A stretch of DNA of 64,000 bases from an uncultured Flavobacteriaceae bacterium (GCA_947500385.1 CANMSA010000013.1:124001-188000); one strand, 5' to 3'. Positions 51,894-61,270 are shown, numbered from the stretch's first letter. Numbers and translations: made by a program. The notes: generated from the letters alone by a model not told the origin.

Positions 51894-54126
51894 TGAGTTC
51901 CAGTTCTTTTAAAAACAATTGATCCAATCGACCTTGATAGCCCTGCCGTCTTTCGGGTTCATACTCGGGACTGGGTATCGCTCGTAACAATGCCGCAAGA
52001 ACCATGCGCAGTTCGGTATCTTCATAGGCCGTATTACTATCAGAAAGCCATTTCAACCGCTGCAAAGCAACTAAATAATTACCAGGCTCAAGTATCGCAA
52101 TGGCGGCCAATTCCTCTCCTGCCCGCTCAAAAACAGATTGATCTGATTCCTGACGTGCTTGCCCTTGCAACAACCCCTCCAAGCGTTCTGCCGCTTGCTT
52201 CATATAGGGATACACCTGGTCTTTCGCCAGATCTTCGCGCTTTTGAAAGCTTGCCACTTCATCAAGAGTTCCTGTTAAACGTTTGTCTTCCTTTATGGGC
52301 GGTGGGTCAAAACCGATTCGGTGCACATAGATACGGGCACTATTTTTTATTTCTTGAATTAATTTCAATGCCCTATACTGGTACGGCAATGATTTTTCAG
52401 GCGTATACAACCGGAGGTAGAGCTCCGCGTCCCACATTTCGGCCATCGCCTGCCGTAACTTGCTCTTTAAAGACTGGGTAAACAGCGTAGATTCTTCGGG
52501 GTCGTCATGATTATGTAAATAACGTTCCAAAGGATCTTCCTCCGTATCTGTCTCCACATGCTCATCCCCATGGTCGTGATCATGATCCACTAAGTTATGC
52601 TCATTGCTCCCATCATGGTCGTGGGTGTATTCCTCCAGTGGGTCTTCACCATCTTCATCGTGTTGGTCACTTTCGGAAACCTCTGTTTCCTCACTTTCCG
52701 TTACCACAGATTCCGACTCATCGCCCATAAATTGTCCGTACTTTAACCGAAGGGCCTTTTGATCAAACCCCAGTTCATTGCTAGTATAATTGAACCGCTC
52801 CTTAGTAAGTTTCGATTGATCGGCAATCAGTTTTTCCGTATCAATGATCAGTTGGCGCTGACTTCTAAAATAAGCGGGCATTAAATCTGCCCCCATGGTA
52901 CCCTCCACGGCAAACTGGTTCTGTACCGTATCTCGAATTACTGCAAAATACGTCTCACTGCGGGTGCGATTGGGTTTGGGCACCTTATTATCAATGGCCG
53001 TGATATAAAAATAGAGTTCATCGCCGGGCACCATACCCAACCGATCCAAACTTATCTTTTTGGAGAGCCTTTGTTTTTTGGTTCCATTAGCTAGTACCCC
53101 TTGCTCAAATGGCAGCTGCTCTTCCCTAAATTTTACCGCTTCCCCCTCTCCCCGGCTCACGGTAGCCGTGATATAGACTTCGGAAATTCCATAATCGTCC
53201 TCCACAAGTGTTTCGAACGCTAAAGCGTTGTCTTCTTCCAAATCAAAAGAGGTAAACTGCTGTAACCCTTGCACGTTAATTTCCGGACTTTGATCCTTAA
53301 TCATTTCAAGGGCATATAGTTCGGACTGGTAAGCCGTACCTTGGGAAGTCTGAAAAGTAACATTGTAAAAACCTGAACTACCCAAAGACATTTGATACGT
53401 ATACCCTTTATCAACGCTGCTCATTTCAAATGCTTGGCCAAGTCTTTCAAAAAACACCTTCTCCACTGGGGCATCGAACTGTAACTGCCATGAAAGTCGG
53501 GTACCTTCCAAGGCCTTGATATTCATATCACTAGTGCTACGCGTACCGATCCCCGAATACCTGGGATACCGAAGCTGTACTAGCTGATTCGTTATTTTTG
53601 GAGGTGAATAAAGGGTTTTGGCAGTATCTAAGGGAGTAAAGGCAATGACCGCCTCCGTTTCACCAGTATTGGAAGGCTTGTTAAGTGATAGCGTCCAATT
53701 GAATTGGTAAGCCATTATACCGATTAATAAGAATAATACGCTTACCAGTATTGGGCTTTTAAGGGAAACCGCAGGTCGTAATTTGGAAACATCCTCTTTT
53801 AAGACCTCCTGTACCCGATATCTTTGCAGGTGTGCTACAGAAGACAACTCTTCTTCCGGAAGCAATAAAAGAGAAGTACTGTACTCGGCAGATTCCAAAT
53901 TACCATCAATGTAATCACCTACTTTCCCAAGGGTTAGGTGCCATGGTTTCGTTATAAAGAGACCGATAAGAAAGAAGAAACCAAACACCAGCATGAACAG
54001 GCCTATATTCGCGCTTAAAACGTAGACAAGAAATGCCGGTCCTATCGCATAGATCACAATAGCGGCCAACAGCAGTAGCTGCCATTTTTTCTTGAACCGC
54101 TCTAATATGTTTTTTGCCGAATTCAT
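51886..54126 (-). CDS. DUF4175 family membrane protein with His/Asp-rich insert
   Basis: The 746-residue protein has two N-terminal helices (residues 14-58) and another near 130-150, then a long extracytoplasmic beta-rich part and a helical C-terminus (KLRQAMAEMWDAELYLRLY, RIGFDPPPIKEDKRL). This is the DUF4175-type protein of the MoxR/DUF58 cluster. Residues about 480-545 hold two copies of an EDPLExY-xHxHD motif around a HDHDHGDEH cluster; only one copy is usual in relatives as I recall. It is coupled by four-base overlap to the BatA-like gene and may form a complex with it. Confidence 0.8.
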   Translation of the reverse strand: MNSAKNILERFKKKWQLLLLAAIVIYAIGPAFLVYVLSANIGLFMLVFGFFFLIGLFITKPWHLTLGKVGDYIDGNLESAEYSTSLLLLPEEELSSVAHLQRYRVQEVLKEDVSKLRPAVSLKSPILVSVLFLLIGIMAYQFNWTLSLNKPSNTGETEAVIAFTPLDTAKTLYSPPKITNQLVQLRYPRYSGIGTRSTSDMNIKALEGTRLSWQLQFDAPVEKVFFERLGQAFEMSSVDKGYTYQMSLGSSGFYNVTFQTSQGTAYQSELYALEMIKDQSPEINVQGLQQFTSFDLEEDNALAFETLVEDDYGISEVYITATVSRGEGEAVKFREEQLPFEQGVLANGTKKQRLSKKISLDRLGMVPGDELYFYITAIDNKVPKPNRTRSETYFAVIRDTVQNQFAVEGTMGADLMPAYFRSQRQLIIDTEKLIADQSKLTKERFNYTSNELGFDQKALRLKYGQFMGDESESVVTESEETEVSESDQHDEDGEDPLEEYTHDHDGSNEHNLVDHDHDHGDEHVETDTEEDPLERYLHNHDDPEESTLFTQSLKSKLRQAMAEMWDAELYLRLYTPEKSLPYQYRALKLIQEIKNSARIYVHRIGFDPPPIKEDKRLTGTLDEVASFQKREDLAKDQVYPYMKQAAERLEGLLQGQARQESDQSVFERAGEELAAIAILEPGNYLVALQRLKWLSDSNTAYEDTELRMVLAALLRAIPSPEYEPERRQGYQGRLDQLFLKELELNE

Positions 54127-55388
54127 TGTCTTCGGTATTTAGCAATGATTCTTTCTATAACCATCAAGGGTAGTAAAAGCCACCAAAGCCAATGAGTAAT
54201 ATCTAAAAATTGAGCTTTCCCAACCTCTTTTTGCTCTTTCGAAAGAATGGGGGCAAGTTCTTCAACGGTCACCGTTCTTTTGTCGTTCAAGGCGATTGCA
54301 CTTTCCAAATCGATATGTAGTCCTAAAAGCGATAACAATTGTTGGGGCAAATGTTGGCGAACGCTATTTTCACTGTTTAAGCCCCTTGTAAGGAAGTACT
54401 CATTGGGGGCAATTCCGGAAGTTATTAATTGAGAGGCCATTGCATCCGGCCGGTAGCGCAACACTACTTTTTCCGTAATGGCAGTCGGCGCTACTCCCAA
54501 CCAAACGGAAACATCATAATACCCTAACTTTAAGCTATCTACTTGGGTAGCCGTTGTTACTTGTACCGGTCGCTCCAGAAAAGTGGCTACCGACTTAAAG
54601 GCTGCACTTATGAGATCTTTTTCCCGTCTCAAACTATCGACATACACCAGTAACACTTTCACTGGCTTCGCTACGGTAACGGGTCGTTTTCCGCTGGGTG
54701 TTTGTATACTATCCAGCATGCCGTTTGCAGTAGGAATGCTTTTTTTTGAAAATTGCAGCACCTCTGCATTGCTGCGCATTTGCAAAAGTTGCAGCGAATC
54801 GCCTTGGCGAAATGCAGCAAGGGTTTTGTTTGACGAATCTTCCGAATTCAATACATTCCACCTGATATGACCCGCAATCGCGGGACGTTTTCCCTGTAGA
54901 CCCGATAATTGCCCTTGCGCAAACACCACCACACTATCGGTCGCTAAAGTCTCCATTTCCCTGGCAAGCTGCCAATAGTTCGGAATAACAGTATCCATAT
55001 TGATCGGGTTGGACGGGTCGAATTCGGGAAAGCCCTCGGCCAAAAGCCGAATGCCATCCTTTGGAAGGCTGGTAAGAAAGTCTTCCATTTTTTCATTGGT
55101 CAGGATCGACGGTTCTACCAGATACAAAATAGCCCGATTCGCCGTCTTGGAATTGAATTGGGGCTTTGCCAATATCAGCGCGACCAATAATAATAACAAT
55201 GAACGTAAAAGCAGTAACCATAACTCATTTGGCCGTAGGGTATTCGTTTGTCGTGGTTCCGACTCTTGCAATAATTTTATGCTGCCGACCTTTACCCGCA
55301 CGACTTTTCGCCTACTCCATAAGTGAATGGCGATGGGAACCAGTATTCCCAGCATTGACCATAGATATGTTGGATTTAAAAAAGTCAT
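54123..55388 (-). CDS. BatA-domain membrane protein
   Basis: The 421-residue protein opens with a BatA N-terminal signature (MTFLNPTYLWSMLGILVPIAIHLWSRRK), then a second helix NELWLLLLRSLLLLLVALILAKPQF, an extended periplasmic part and a final helix ITHWLWWLLLPLMVIERIIA. It resembles the aerotolerance BatA/vWA-type proteins without a clear MIDAS motif. It overlaps the DUF4175 gene by four bases and abuts the DUF58 gene with no intervening bases, so all three are one operon. It probably works with MoxR ATPase and DUF58 in an envelope maturation or chaperone module. Confidence 0.85.
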   Translation of the reverse strand: MTFLNPTYLWSMLGILVPIAIHLWSRRKVVRVKVGSIKLLQESEPRQTNTLRPNELWLLLLRSLLLLLVALILAKPQFNSKTANRAILYLVEPSILTNEKMEDFLTSLPKDGIRLLAEGFPEFDPSNPINMDTVIPNYWQLAREMETLATDSVVVFAQGQLSGLQGKRPAIAGHIRWNVLNSEDSSNKTLAAFRQGDSLQLLQMRSNAEVLQFSKKSIPTANGMLDSIQTPSGKRPVTVAKPVKVLLVYVDSLRREKDLISAAFKSVATFLERPVQVTTATQVDSLKLGYYDVSVWLGVAPTAITEKVVLRYRPDAMASQLITSGIAPNEYFLTRGLNSENSVRQHLPQQLLSLLGLHIDLESAIALNDKRTVTVEELAPILSKEQKEVGKAQFLDITHWLWWLLLPLMVIERIIAKYRRQ

Positions 55389-56285
55389 TTACAGTAGTGT
55401 ACTACGTCGTTTTAAAAATAAATGAAGGGCCTCGCCTATAGGCTGCCCCAATCTAAAGAGCTGATAGCCAATACCCTTGGAAAGCAGTTTGTTTTCCAAA
55501 TCTGCTAGTTGCTGCGTAAGTCCTTCCAAATAAACCTTTTTTGCTTCTTTGGCATGTACCTTGATGTCTGTCCCCGTTTCCAAATCTTCGAAAATGACAA
55601 ACCCCTTATAATCGAATTCCATTTCCTTTGTCCCCATCAACCGTAGCACAACTACTTCATTTCTGCTTGTTTTCAAAGCACTTAACACTCCTGAGAGCTC
55701 ATCTTCATATTCGTACATATCAGTGATGAAAAAGAGGAGTTCTTTTCTACTTCTATCATGGATCTTATCTAAGGTGGTCTTCGTTACCGGCCACTTTCCT
55801 TCTCCTTGTATGTCAATTAGTTGGTGTAAAAAACGATTAAAATGTTGTTTGTGGACCGTGGGCTGTAAGCTGGTAAGTTGTTGGTCATTGAGGGCGTACA
55901 ACCCTATGGCATCGCCCTGCTTCTGCGCCAAATACGCCAAGGAAGCGGTCAATACCTTTAGATAGTCCAATTTGGACAAGCCCCATTCCTCATAGGCCAT
56001 TGATTTGCTGGCATCGATAATGAATTTAACAGAAACATGAGTGTCAATTTCGGACTGCTTAATGTAATACCTTCCCGAACGCGCCAACATCTTCCAATCC
56101 AATAAACGCAGGTCGTCTCCCGGTTCATACCCCCGATATTGGCTAAACTCAAGTCCGGCCCCTACCCTACGGCTTCTATTCAGGCCGGACAAATACCCCT
56201 CTACGACAACTCTTGCTAGCAACGATAGTCCCGAGATACTATTGATGATTTTAGGTTTTAACAGCAGTCGATAGTCTTCTTGCAT
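55389..56285 (-). CDS. DUF58 family protein (vWA-like)
   Basis: The 298-residue protein has the DUF58 region with GAGLEFSQYRGYEPGDDLRLLDWKMLARSGRYYIKQ and then a vWA-like domain with the MIDAS motif DASKSM and FFITDMYEYEDE. DUF58 proteins act with MoxR AAA+ ATPases in protein maturation. It starts 10 bases after the moxR stop and directly abuts the BatA-like gene. Confidence 0.93.
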   Translation of the reverse strand: MQEDYRLLLKPKIINSISGLSLLARVVVEGYLSGLNRSRRVGAGLEFSQYRGYEPGDDLRLLDWKMLARSGRYYIKQSEIDTHVSVKFIIDASKSMAYEEWGLSKLDYLKVLTASLAYLAQKQGDAIGLYALNDQQLTSLQPTVHKQHFNRFLHQLIDIQGEGKWPVTKTTLDKIHDRSRKELLFFITDMYEYEDELSGVLSALKTSRNEVVVLRLMGTKEMEFDYKGFVIFEDLETGTDIKVHAKEAKKVYLEGLTQQLADLENKLLSKGIGYQLFRLGQPIGEALHLFLKRRSTLL

Positions 56286-56294
56286 TATCCTGAG

Positions 56295-57293
56295 CTATGA
56301 GAGATTGGTGTCCTTTAGGATTACTTCGGTAATGGTATCGGGGAGCACTCCTTCGGCTTCGGCCTTAAAGTTCATTAGTACGCGATGTCGCAATACCGGG
56401 TAGGCCACGTGCTTAATATCCTCAAAGGTCACAGAGATTCTTCCTGCTAACAAGGCCCTTGCCTTCGCGGTAAGGATCATCGCCTGCCCTGCACGAGGAC
56501 CGGCGCCCCAACTCACCCATTCCTTTACCTTGGCATTTGTCGTCGTTTCAGGACGGGTCGCCCTTACTATTCTGCTCACTACATCAATCAGTTGATCACT
56601 TATGGGAATTTCGCGTACCAATTCCTGCAACCGAACGATATCGGCTCCCGTTAGTATTTTTCGAATTTGTCCCTTGGTAACCCCTGTTGTGCTTTTTAAG
56701 ATATCCCGTTCTTCGGAAGCCGACGGATACAGAATCTTAATGTATAATAGAAACCGATCCTGTTGTGCCTCGGGTAGCGGAAATGTACCCGACTGCTCTA
56801 TGGGGTTCTGGGTGGCCAAAATAAAGAAAGGCCTATCCAAAACATAGGTTTTTCCCGAATAGGTGACTTCGAATTCTTGCATGGCCTCTAACAGTGCGGC
56901 CTGGGTTTTTGGGGGAGTGCGATTAATTTCGTCCGCCAAAATAATGTTGGCGAAGATTGGACCTTTGTTGAATTCGAAGAACTTTTTACCGGTTGCCTGG
57001 TCTTCCTCCAAAATTTCGGTACCAATAATATCGGAAGGCATTAGATCCGGTGTGAATTGAATACGCTTAAAGTTTAAATCAATGGTCTGGGCCAACGTCC
57101 TGATCATCAATGTTTTTGCCAACCCAGGAACCCCCTCAAGCAATGCATGCCCGCCGGCCAAAAAAGCAATGAGCAATTGTTCTATAGTTTCTTCCTGCCC
57201 TACAATGCGTTTGCCGATTTCTTTTTTTAAATCGTCAAGTTTTTGCGTCAGGGTTTGTACCTCTTCCCGTAACGCAACTAGTTGTTCTTCCAT
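56295..57293 (-). CDS. MoxR family AAA+ ATPase
   Basis: The 332-residue protein is a MoxR/RavA-type ATPase: Walker A GVPGLAKT in the segment HALLEGVPGLAKTLMIRTLA, Walker B NIILADEINRTPPKTQAALLEAMQE, sensor 1 FFILATQNPIEQ and a C-terminal lid domain (AYPVLRHRVLMNFKAEAEGV). It probably remodels a membrane or metal-cofactor protein together with the DUF58 and BatA-like products encoded downstream. Confidence 0.95.
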   Translation of the reverse strand: MEEQLVALREEVQTLTQKLDDLKKEIGKRIVGQEETIEQLLIAFLAGGHALLEGVPGLAKTLMIRTLAQTIDLNFKRIQFTPDLMPSDIIGTEILEEDQATGKKFFEFNKGPIFANIILADEINRTPPKTQAALLEAMQEFEVTYSGKTYVLDRPFFILATQNPIEQSGTFPLPEAQQDRFLLYIKILYPSASEERDILKSTTGVTKGQIRKILTGADIVRLQELVREIPISDQLIDVVSRIVRATRPETTTNAKVKEWVSWGAGPRAGQAMILTAKARALLAGRISVTFEDIKHVAYPVLRHRVLMNFKAEAEGVLPDTITEVILKDTNLS

Positions 57294-57354
57294 TCGTTAT
57301 CCTTTATCCCCTATTTTTAATTGTTTTTTGCTTCAGAGCTTAGATCTTCAATTT

Positions 57355-57981
57355 TTAAGAGGTGAGCGCATACATTACGATGTTTACCCCAAACCGAGTG
57401 TTATCATTCTTATACCACTTCTTGTTCCTAAAATCATAATCCCATTCACAACCGTAGTCTTTATTGCTATACAACACTGCGATTCGCCCATTGATCTCTA
57501 TGGCCTTTAAATATTCGTGCACTAGGTCATCACCCCAACCGTTAAGTTCTTGTGAGGTGGTGGGGGGACCATCTTCGAACTCAAAAAAGACTTTGTAGAT
57601 TTCATGGGTATTGGGTATTTTTTTCAGTGTACCTTCCCCAAAAATCTCGCTCATTTGACGTTCAAAAGATTTTGCGAACAAACCATCAATGTCGTGATTG
57701 CAATCGTCAACGAAGACAAACCCGCCGTTGTTCACATACTTTTCGAAATTATCGCGTTCCTTTTTCGTGAATTGTACCAACTTATGACCGGACAAATAGC
57801 AAAAAGGGCTTTTAAAAAGTTCATCGCTGGCCAAGGTAATAATGTGTTCCTGGGTATCTACCTTTAAAGTGGTATATTCTACCAACGAGTTCAACAAGTT
57901 AGATGGCATACGCTGATCCACATCCCAATCACCGGATTCATACTGCAACCTTGTAAAGAAAAAAGCATTACTCAAAGACAC
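57355..57981 (-). CDS. DUF4159 family protein
   Basis: The 208-residue protein matches DUF4159: FFFTRLQYESGDWDVDQRMPSNLL, then FCYLSGHKLVQFTKKERDNFEKYVNNGGFVFVDDCNHDIDGLFAKSFERQM and the terminal YSNKDYGCEWDYDFRNKKWYKNDNTRFGVNI. It has no signal peptide in this reading and starts at GTG 57981 (TTG at 57975 is also possible). It leads the MoxR cluster (62 bases before moxR). The family is unknown biochemically, with a GATase1-like fold. Confidence 0.9.
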   Translation of the reverse strand: MSLSNAFFFTRLQYESGDWDVDQRMPSNLLNSLVEYTTLKVDTQEHIITLASDELFKSPFCYLSGHKLVQFTKKERDNFEKYVNNGGFVFVDDCNHDIDGLFAKSFERQMSEIFGEGTLKKIPNTHEIYKVFFEFEDGPPTTSQELNGWGDDLVHEYLKAIEINGRIAVLYSNKDYGCEWDYDFRNKKWYKNDNTRFGVNIVMYALTS

Positions 57982-57990
57982 CTGTTGTTT

Positions 57991-58034
57991 TAAATAAAAA
58001 CTGGTTGCGATGAATGAATCAAAACAACCAGTTT
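57991..58034 (-). terminator. Terminator-like hairpin between the tldE-like and DUF4159 genes
   Basis: On the minus strand AAACTGGTTG pairs with CAACCAGTTT (10 bp, 17-base loop), followed by TTATTT after the stem's Ts. It ends about ten bases before the DUF4159 start, so the Tld pair and the MoxR cluster may be separate transcripts, or this is an attenuator. Confidence 0.65.
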
Positions 58035-58052
58035 ATTTTGAATTAAGTTTGA

Positions 58053-59369
58053 CTACACTGCATCTGACAAACTTGTAAAGGTAAAGTCCCTGATTTTCAT
58101 ATAAGGCACCAAATTACCATCTACCCGAACTTGCTTGCCCAGGGTTTCCAAATTGTTCAACATAATAATCGGGCTTTCATTGAACCGAAAGTTTTTTACC
58201 GGATACTTGATGGCCCCATTTTCGATGTAGAAGGTTCCGTCGCGGGTTAAGCCTGTGTAAAGCAGTGTTTGCGGGTCAACCGATCTTATATACCACAAAC
58301 GGGTGACCAAAATTCCTTTTTTGGTACTCTTGATCAGTTCTTCCAAAGAGGCATCGCCTCCCGCCATGATAAAATTACTGGGGAACGGTACGGGATCCAC
58401 GCCCTTTTCCTTTGCCCAGAATCGACTATAGGCCAAATTCTTCACCACCCCTTTTTCCAACCAGCTCATTTTCTTCAAGGGTTGTCCTTGACCATTCCAA
58501 GTAGCGCTGGGTACCTCTGGGTTCAATGGGTCTGACCAAAGATTCACGCGTTCATCGACAATTTTTTCCCCTATTTTGGTGCCTCCCCCCTCTTTGGACA
58601 TAAAACTACGTCCTTCATCGGCTTGGCGTGCACTTATAGAGCGTCCCAAGCCGTTTAACAATCCAAGTCCTGCCGAGGGTTCCAATATAACCGTGTACTT
58701 CCCGGGTTCAATTGCTTTCGCCTCTTTTGATAATACGGCCTTATCGATCGCTATTTTGGAAGCTTCTGCAGCATTGAATTTGCTCACATCGTTCACATCT
58801 CTTGTCACCCATCCAGAACCGGTACCATCATTGGTACGCATCGTAACGGTAAAATCTACCGAAGTCGATTTGTTGTAGGCGAAAAGTCCGTTTGAATTCA
58901 TCATCGCACTAAAACCGGCCGAATCATCTAAAAAGCCCGCGGCGGTAACGTCATTGGCCGCGGCAGGTGCAATGCTACTATTGGCGACTTCCGCCCTAAA
59001 TTCAGGTGTTATTTTTGCCGTGGCTTCAGAATAATTGATTGCCTTATCGTATTCCTGCGGTCCCAATGGACTCATAAACTCAGGGTTTTCGGGAGATAAT
59101 TTTGCAAGTTCCTCGGATCTCGCCACCACTCTTTTCAAGGAGTCTTCATCAAACTCGTCGATTGTGGCCGTGCCCATTTTCTTTCCAAAGTTGGATTGTA
59201 CCACCAATACTTGATTGGATCGGTGTCCGGCCGTAGAAACCGAGTTTCGAGCATATCTAATATTTCCGCTCTCGCTTCCGCTTAAATTTACTTCGCAAGC
59301 GTCGGCAGTGGAAAAGCCCAATGCTTTTTCCATGATTTTTTTTGCTTCCTCTTCTGTATATATTGCCAT
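58053..59369 (-). CDS. TldE/PmbA-family protein (non-catalytic partner)
   Basis: The 438-residue protein is a PmbA/TldE-type protein: NIRYARNSVSTAGHRSNQVLVVQSNFGKKMGTATI, GGDASLEELIKSTKKGILVTRLWYIR and FNESPIIMLNNLETLG. It lacks the HExxxH zinc motif of its partner and forms a heterodimer with TldD in known systems, where the complex is a peptide protease for microcin maturation, antitoxin CcdA and similar substrates. It starts 29 bases after tldD. The gene is usually called pmbA/tldE. Confidence 0.92.
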   Translation of the reverse strand: MAIYTEEEAKKIMEKALGFSTADACEVNLSGSESGNIRYARNSVSTAGHRSNQVLVVQSNFGKKMGTATIDEFDEDSLKRVVARSEELAKLSPENPEFMSPLGPQEYDKAINYSEATAKITPEFRAEVANSSIAPAAANDVTAAGFLDDSAGFSAMMNSNGLFAYNKSTSVDFTVTMRTNDGTGSGWVTRDVNDVSKFNAAEASKIAIDKAVLSKEAKAIEPGKYTVILEPSAGLGLLNGLGRSISARQADEGRSFMSKEGGGTKIGEKIVDERVNLWSDPLNPEVPSATWNGQGQPLKKMSWLEKGVVKNLAYSRFWAKEKGVDPVPFPSNFIMAGGDASLEELIKSTKKGILVTRLWYIRSVDPQTLLYTGLTRDGTFYIENGAIKYPVKNFRFNESPIIMLNNLETLGKQVRVDGNLVPYMKIRDFTFTSLSDAV

Positions 59370-59397
59370 TGTTTTTCTATTTAGTGTGAGACTGCCA

Positions 59398-61038
59398 TTA
59401 AACGGTTCTACCAGTGTTAATTACATTGATATCATTGAATCTCGTGGTAGAACTACCATGGGAAACCGCACTAACCTGTGGGGGTTGCCCCTTTCCATCA
59501 AAGAAAGAACCGAACATACGGTAATCGCTCTTATCACAAATTTTAGCGCAGGAATTCCAAAATTCCTGGGTGTTGGATTGGTACGCTACGTCATCTAACA
59601 TCCCTACGATTTCTCCGTTCTTGATCTCGTAGAAGACCGTACCACCGAATTGAAAGTTATACCGTTGCTGATCTATGGAATAAGAACCGCGTCCTGCAAT
59701 ATAGATTCCTTTCTCCACATCTTTGATCATTTGCTTCACCGAATAAGGGTCCTTACCAGGTTCGAGCGAAATGTTCGGCATTCTTTGGAACTGTACGTCG
59801 TTCCAACTTTGCGCATAACAACAGCCGTGCGACTCGTTCTGATCGATCATTTTGACCTGGTCACGAATAGCTTGGTAGTTTACCAAAACACCATTTCTGA
59901 TAATGTCCCATTGCTTACAAGGAACGCCTTCATCGTCAAAACCTACGGCGCCTAAGGAGCCCACCTGGGTTTTGTCGGCAACAATATTCACAATATCGCT
60001 ACCGTATTTAAAGTCTTTGGCCCTCCATTTATCAATTGTAGCAAAACTGGTACCCGCATAATTGGCTTCATAGCCCAAGACCCTATCCAATTCCGTAGGA
60101 TGTCCCACAGATTCGTGAATGGTAAGCCCTAAATGATTCGGTTCAAGTACCAAGTCGTATTTTCCGGGATCTACTGATTTGGCGGTTAACCGTTCCTTGG
60201 CCTGCTTGGCGGCCATCGTCGCATCTTCCACCATATCGTAACTGTTGCGATACAATTTAATACCGGCGACTCCGTCTAACTTTTCGGAAGCCAACCCATC
60301 CATATATTCATATCCCATACCCATTGGGGCACTCATTGCCTCTCTAGTTTTGAATTTCCCGGCGGCCTGGTCCGTTGCGGTTACCCTAAATGTTGGCCAG
60401 ATACGATGTACGTCTTGATCAATATACGACCCATCGGTAGAGGCAAAATATTTTTGCTCATTGACCATAAACAAACCGGAGTTGACAAAGTTGGCGCCGT
60501 TTTCAAGGGCGGCCGCATTGGCGGTGAGCAGTAAATCGACCTTTTCCGAAACAGGAACGTTTTTAAAGTCCTTCTTTATCGGGGTTTTCCACGAAACTTC
60601 ACCTTGGCCAGATACCGGGGCCAACACCACCGGTTCTTTTTGAAATTTTGAATTGGCCTTCGCAATCGCTATGGCCTGCTCCGTCGCCTTTTTAATACCA
60701 TCTTCAGTGACATTGTTCGTTGATGCAAACCCCCATGTACCATTGGCAATAACCCGTATTCCTATTCCAAAGGACTCTGTGTTTACTACATTCTGTACTT
60801 TGTCTTCCCGAGTGAAAACATATTGGTTCAAGTACCTGCCGATACGGGCATCGGCATAGGTAGCACCCAATGATTTCGCCGTGTTCAAAGCCACATCTGC
60901 CATCCGTTTTTTCATGGCAATGTCCATTCCCGGGGCCAGCAAAGCCTCTGCTGCAATATTGTTTCCCATCATTGACGTGGGTAACAAAAGTGCACCTGCC
61001 CCCAAACCGGACATTTGTACAAAATCTCGTCTTTTCAT
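59398..61038 (-). CDS. tldD: TldD-family metallopeptidase with Tat-like signal
   Basis: The 546-residue protein opens with a twin-arginine-like signal (MKRRDFVQMSGLGAGALLLP), suggesting export, unlike the cytosolic TldD of enterobacteria. The zinc motif HESVGH (HExxxH) lies in GLTIHESVGHPTELDRV (about residue 308), with the family fold around YEANYAGTSFATIDKW and IYIAGRGSYSIDQQRYNFQFGG. It is the catalytic half of the Tld protease and is followed by its PmbA/TldE partner. Confidence 0.93.
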   Translation of the reverse strand: MKRRDFVQMSGLGAGALLLPTSMMGNNIAAEALLAPGMDIAMKKRMADVALNTAKSLGATYADARIGRYLNQYVFTREDKVQNVVNTESFGIGIRVIANGTWGFASTNNVTEDGIKKATEQAIAIAKANSKFQKEPVVLAPVSGQGEVSWKTPIKKDFKNVPVSEKVDLLLTANAAALENGANFVNSGLFMVNEQKYFASTDGSYIDQDVHRIWPTFRVTATDQAAGKFKTREAMSAPMGMGYEYMDGLASEKLDGVAGIKLYRNSYDMVEDATMAAKQAKERLTAKSVDPGKYDLVLEPNHLGLTIHESVGHPTELDRVLGYEANYAGTSFATIDKWRAKDFKYGSDIVNIVADKTQVGSLGAVGFDDEGVPCKQWDIIRNGVLVNYQAIRDQVKMIDQNESHGCCYAQSWNDVQFQRMPNISLEPGKDPYSVKQMIKDVEKGIYIAGRGSYSIDQQRYNFQFGGTVFYEIKNGEIVGMLDDVAYQSNTQEFWNSCAKICDKSDYRMFGSFFDGKGQPPQVSAVSHGSSTTRFNDINVINTGRTV

Positions 61039-61159
61039 AAGTGTTGTTTTTTGATTGGTTAATAAGGTATCCGTACGATTACTTTAAAAGAAGTGAATAA
61101 CATAATCAACAGATTTTGTTACAATATAATCAAAAGAGCTTATTCGTCTAAACGAAAAA

Positions 61160-61190
61160 TTGCCAGAGGAAGAATTTAAAGATAATTTTA
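61160..61190 (+). promoter_or_regulatory. Promoter-like element for candidate small RNA
   Basis: TTG (61160-61162), 20 bases, TAATTTTA (61183-61190), one mismatch from TAnnTTTG. It points at the hairpin-bearing stretch that follows. Confidence 0.45.
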
Positions 61191-61196
61191 ACACTT

Positions 61197-61270
61197 AGGT
61201 CGAGGTGGTCTTAGGCAGTATTATGTATGATCACCGAGCGGGGCGGGCCTATAGCTGTCCCGCCCTTTTT
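61197..61270 (+). ncRNA. Candidate 70-80 nt small RNA
   Basis: There is no gene on this strand upstream, yet a strong intrinsic terminator occurs here. From the predicted start the RNA would form hairpin 1 (GGTGGTC 61204-61210 with GATCACC 61229-61235, one G-U) and hairpin 2, the terminator stem. This promoter-hairpin-terminator layout is what a free-standing small RNA shows. It is antisense to no known gene in the window. It is unproven. Confidence 0.35.
61241..61270 (+). terminator. Orphan intrinsic terminator
   Basis: GGGCGGG (61241-61247) pairs with CCCGCCC (61259-61265), then TTTTT. No plus-strand coding gene precedes it for over 11 kb. Confidence 0.75.
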
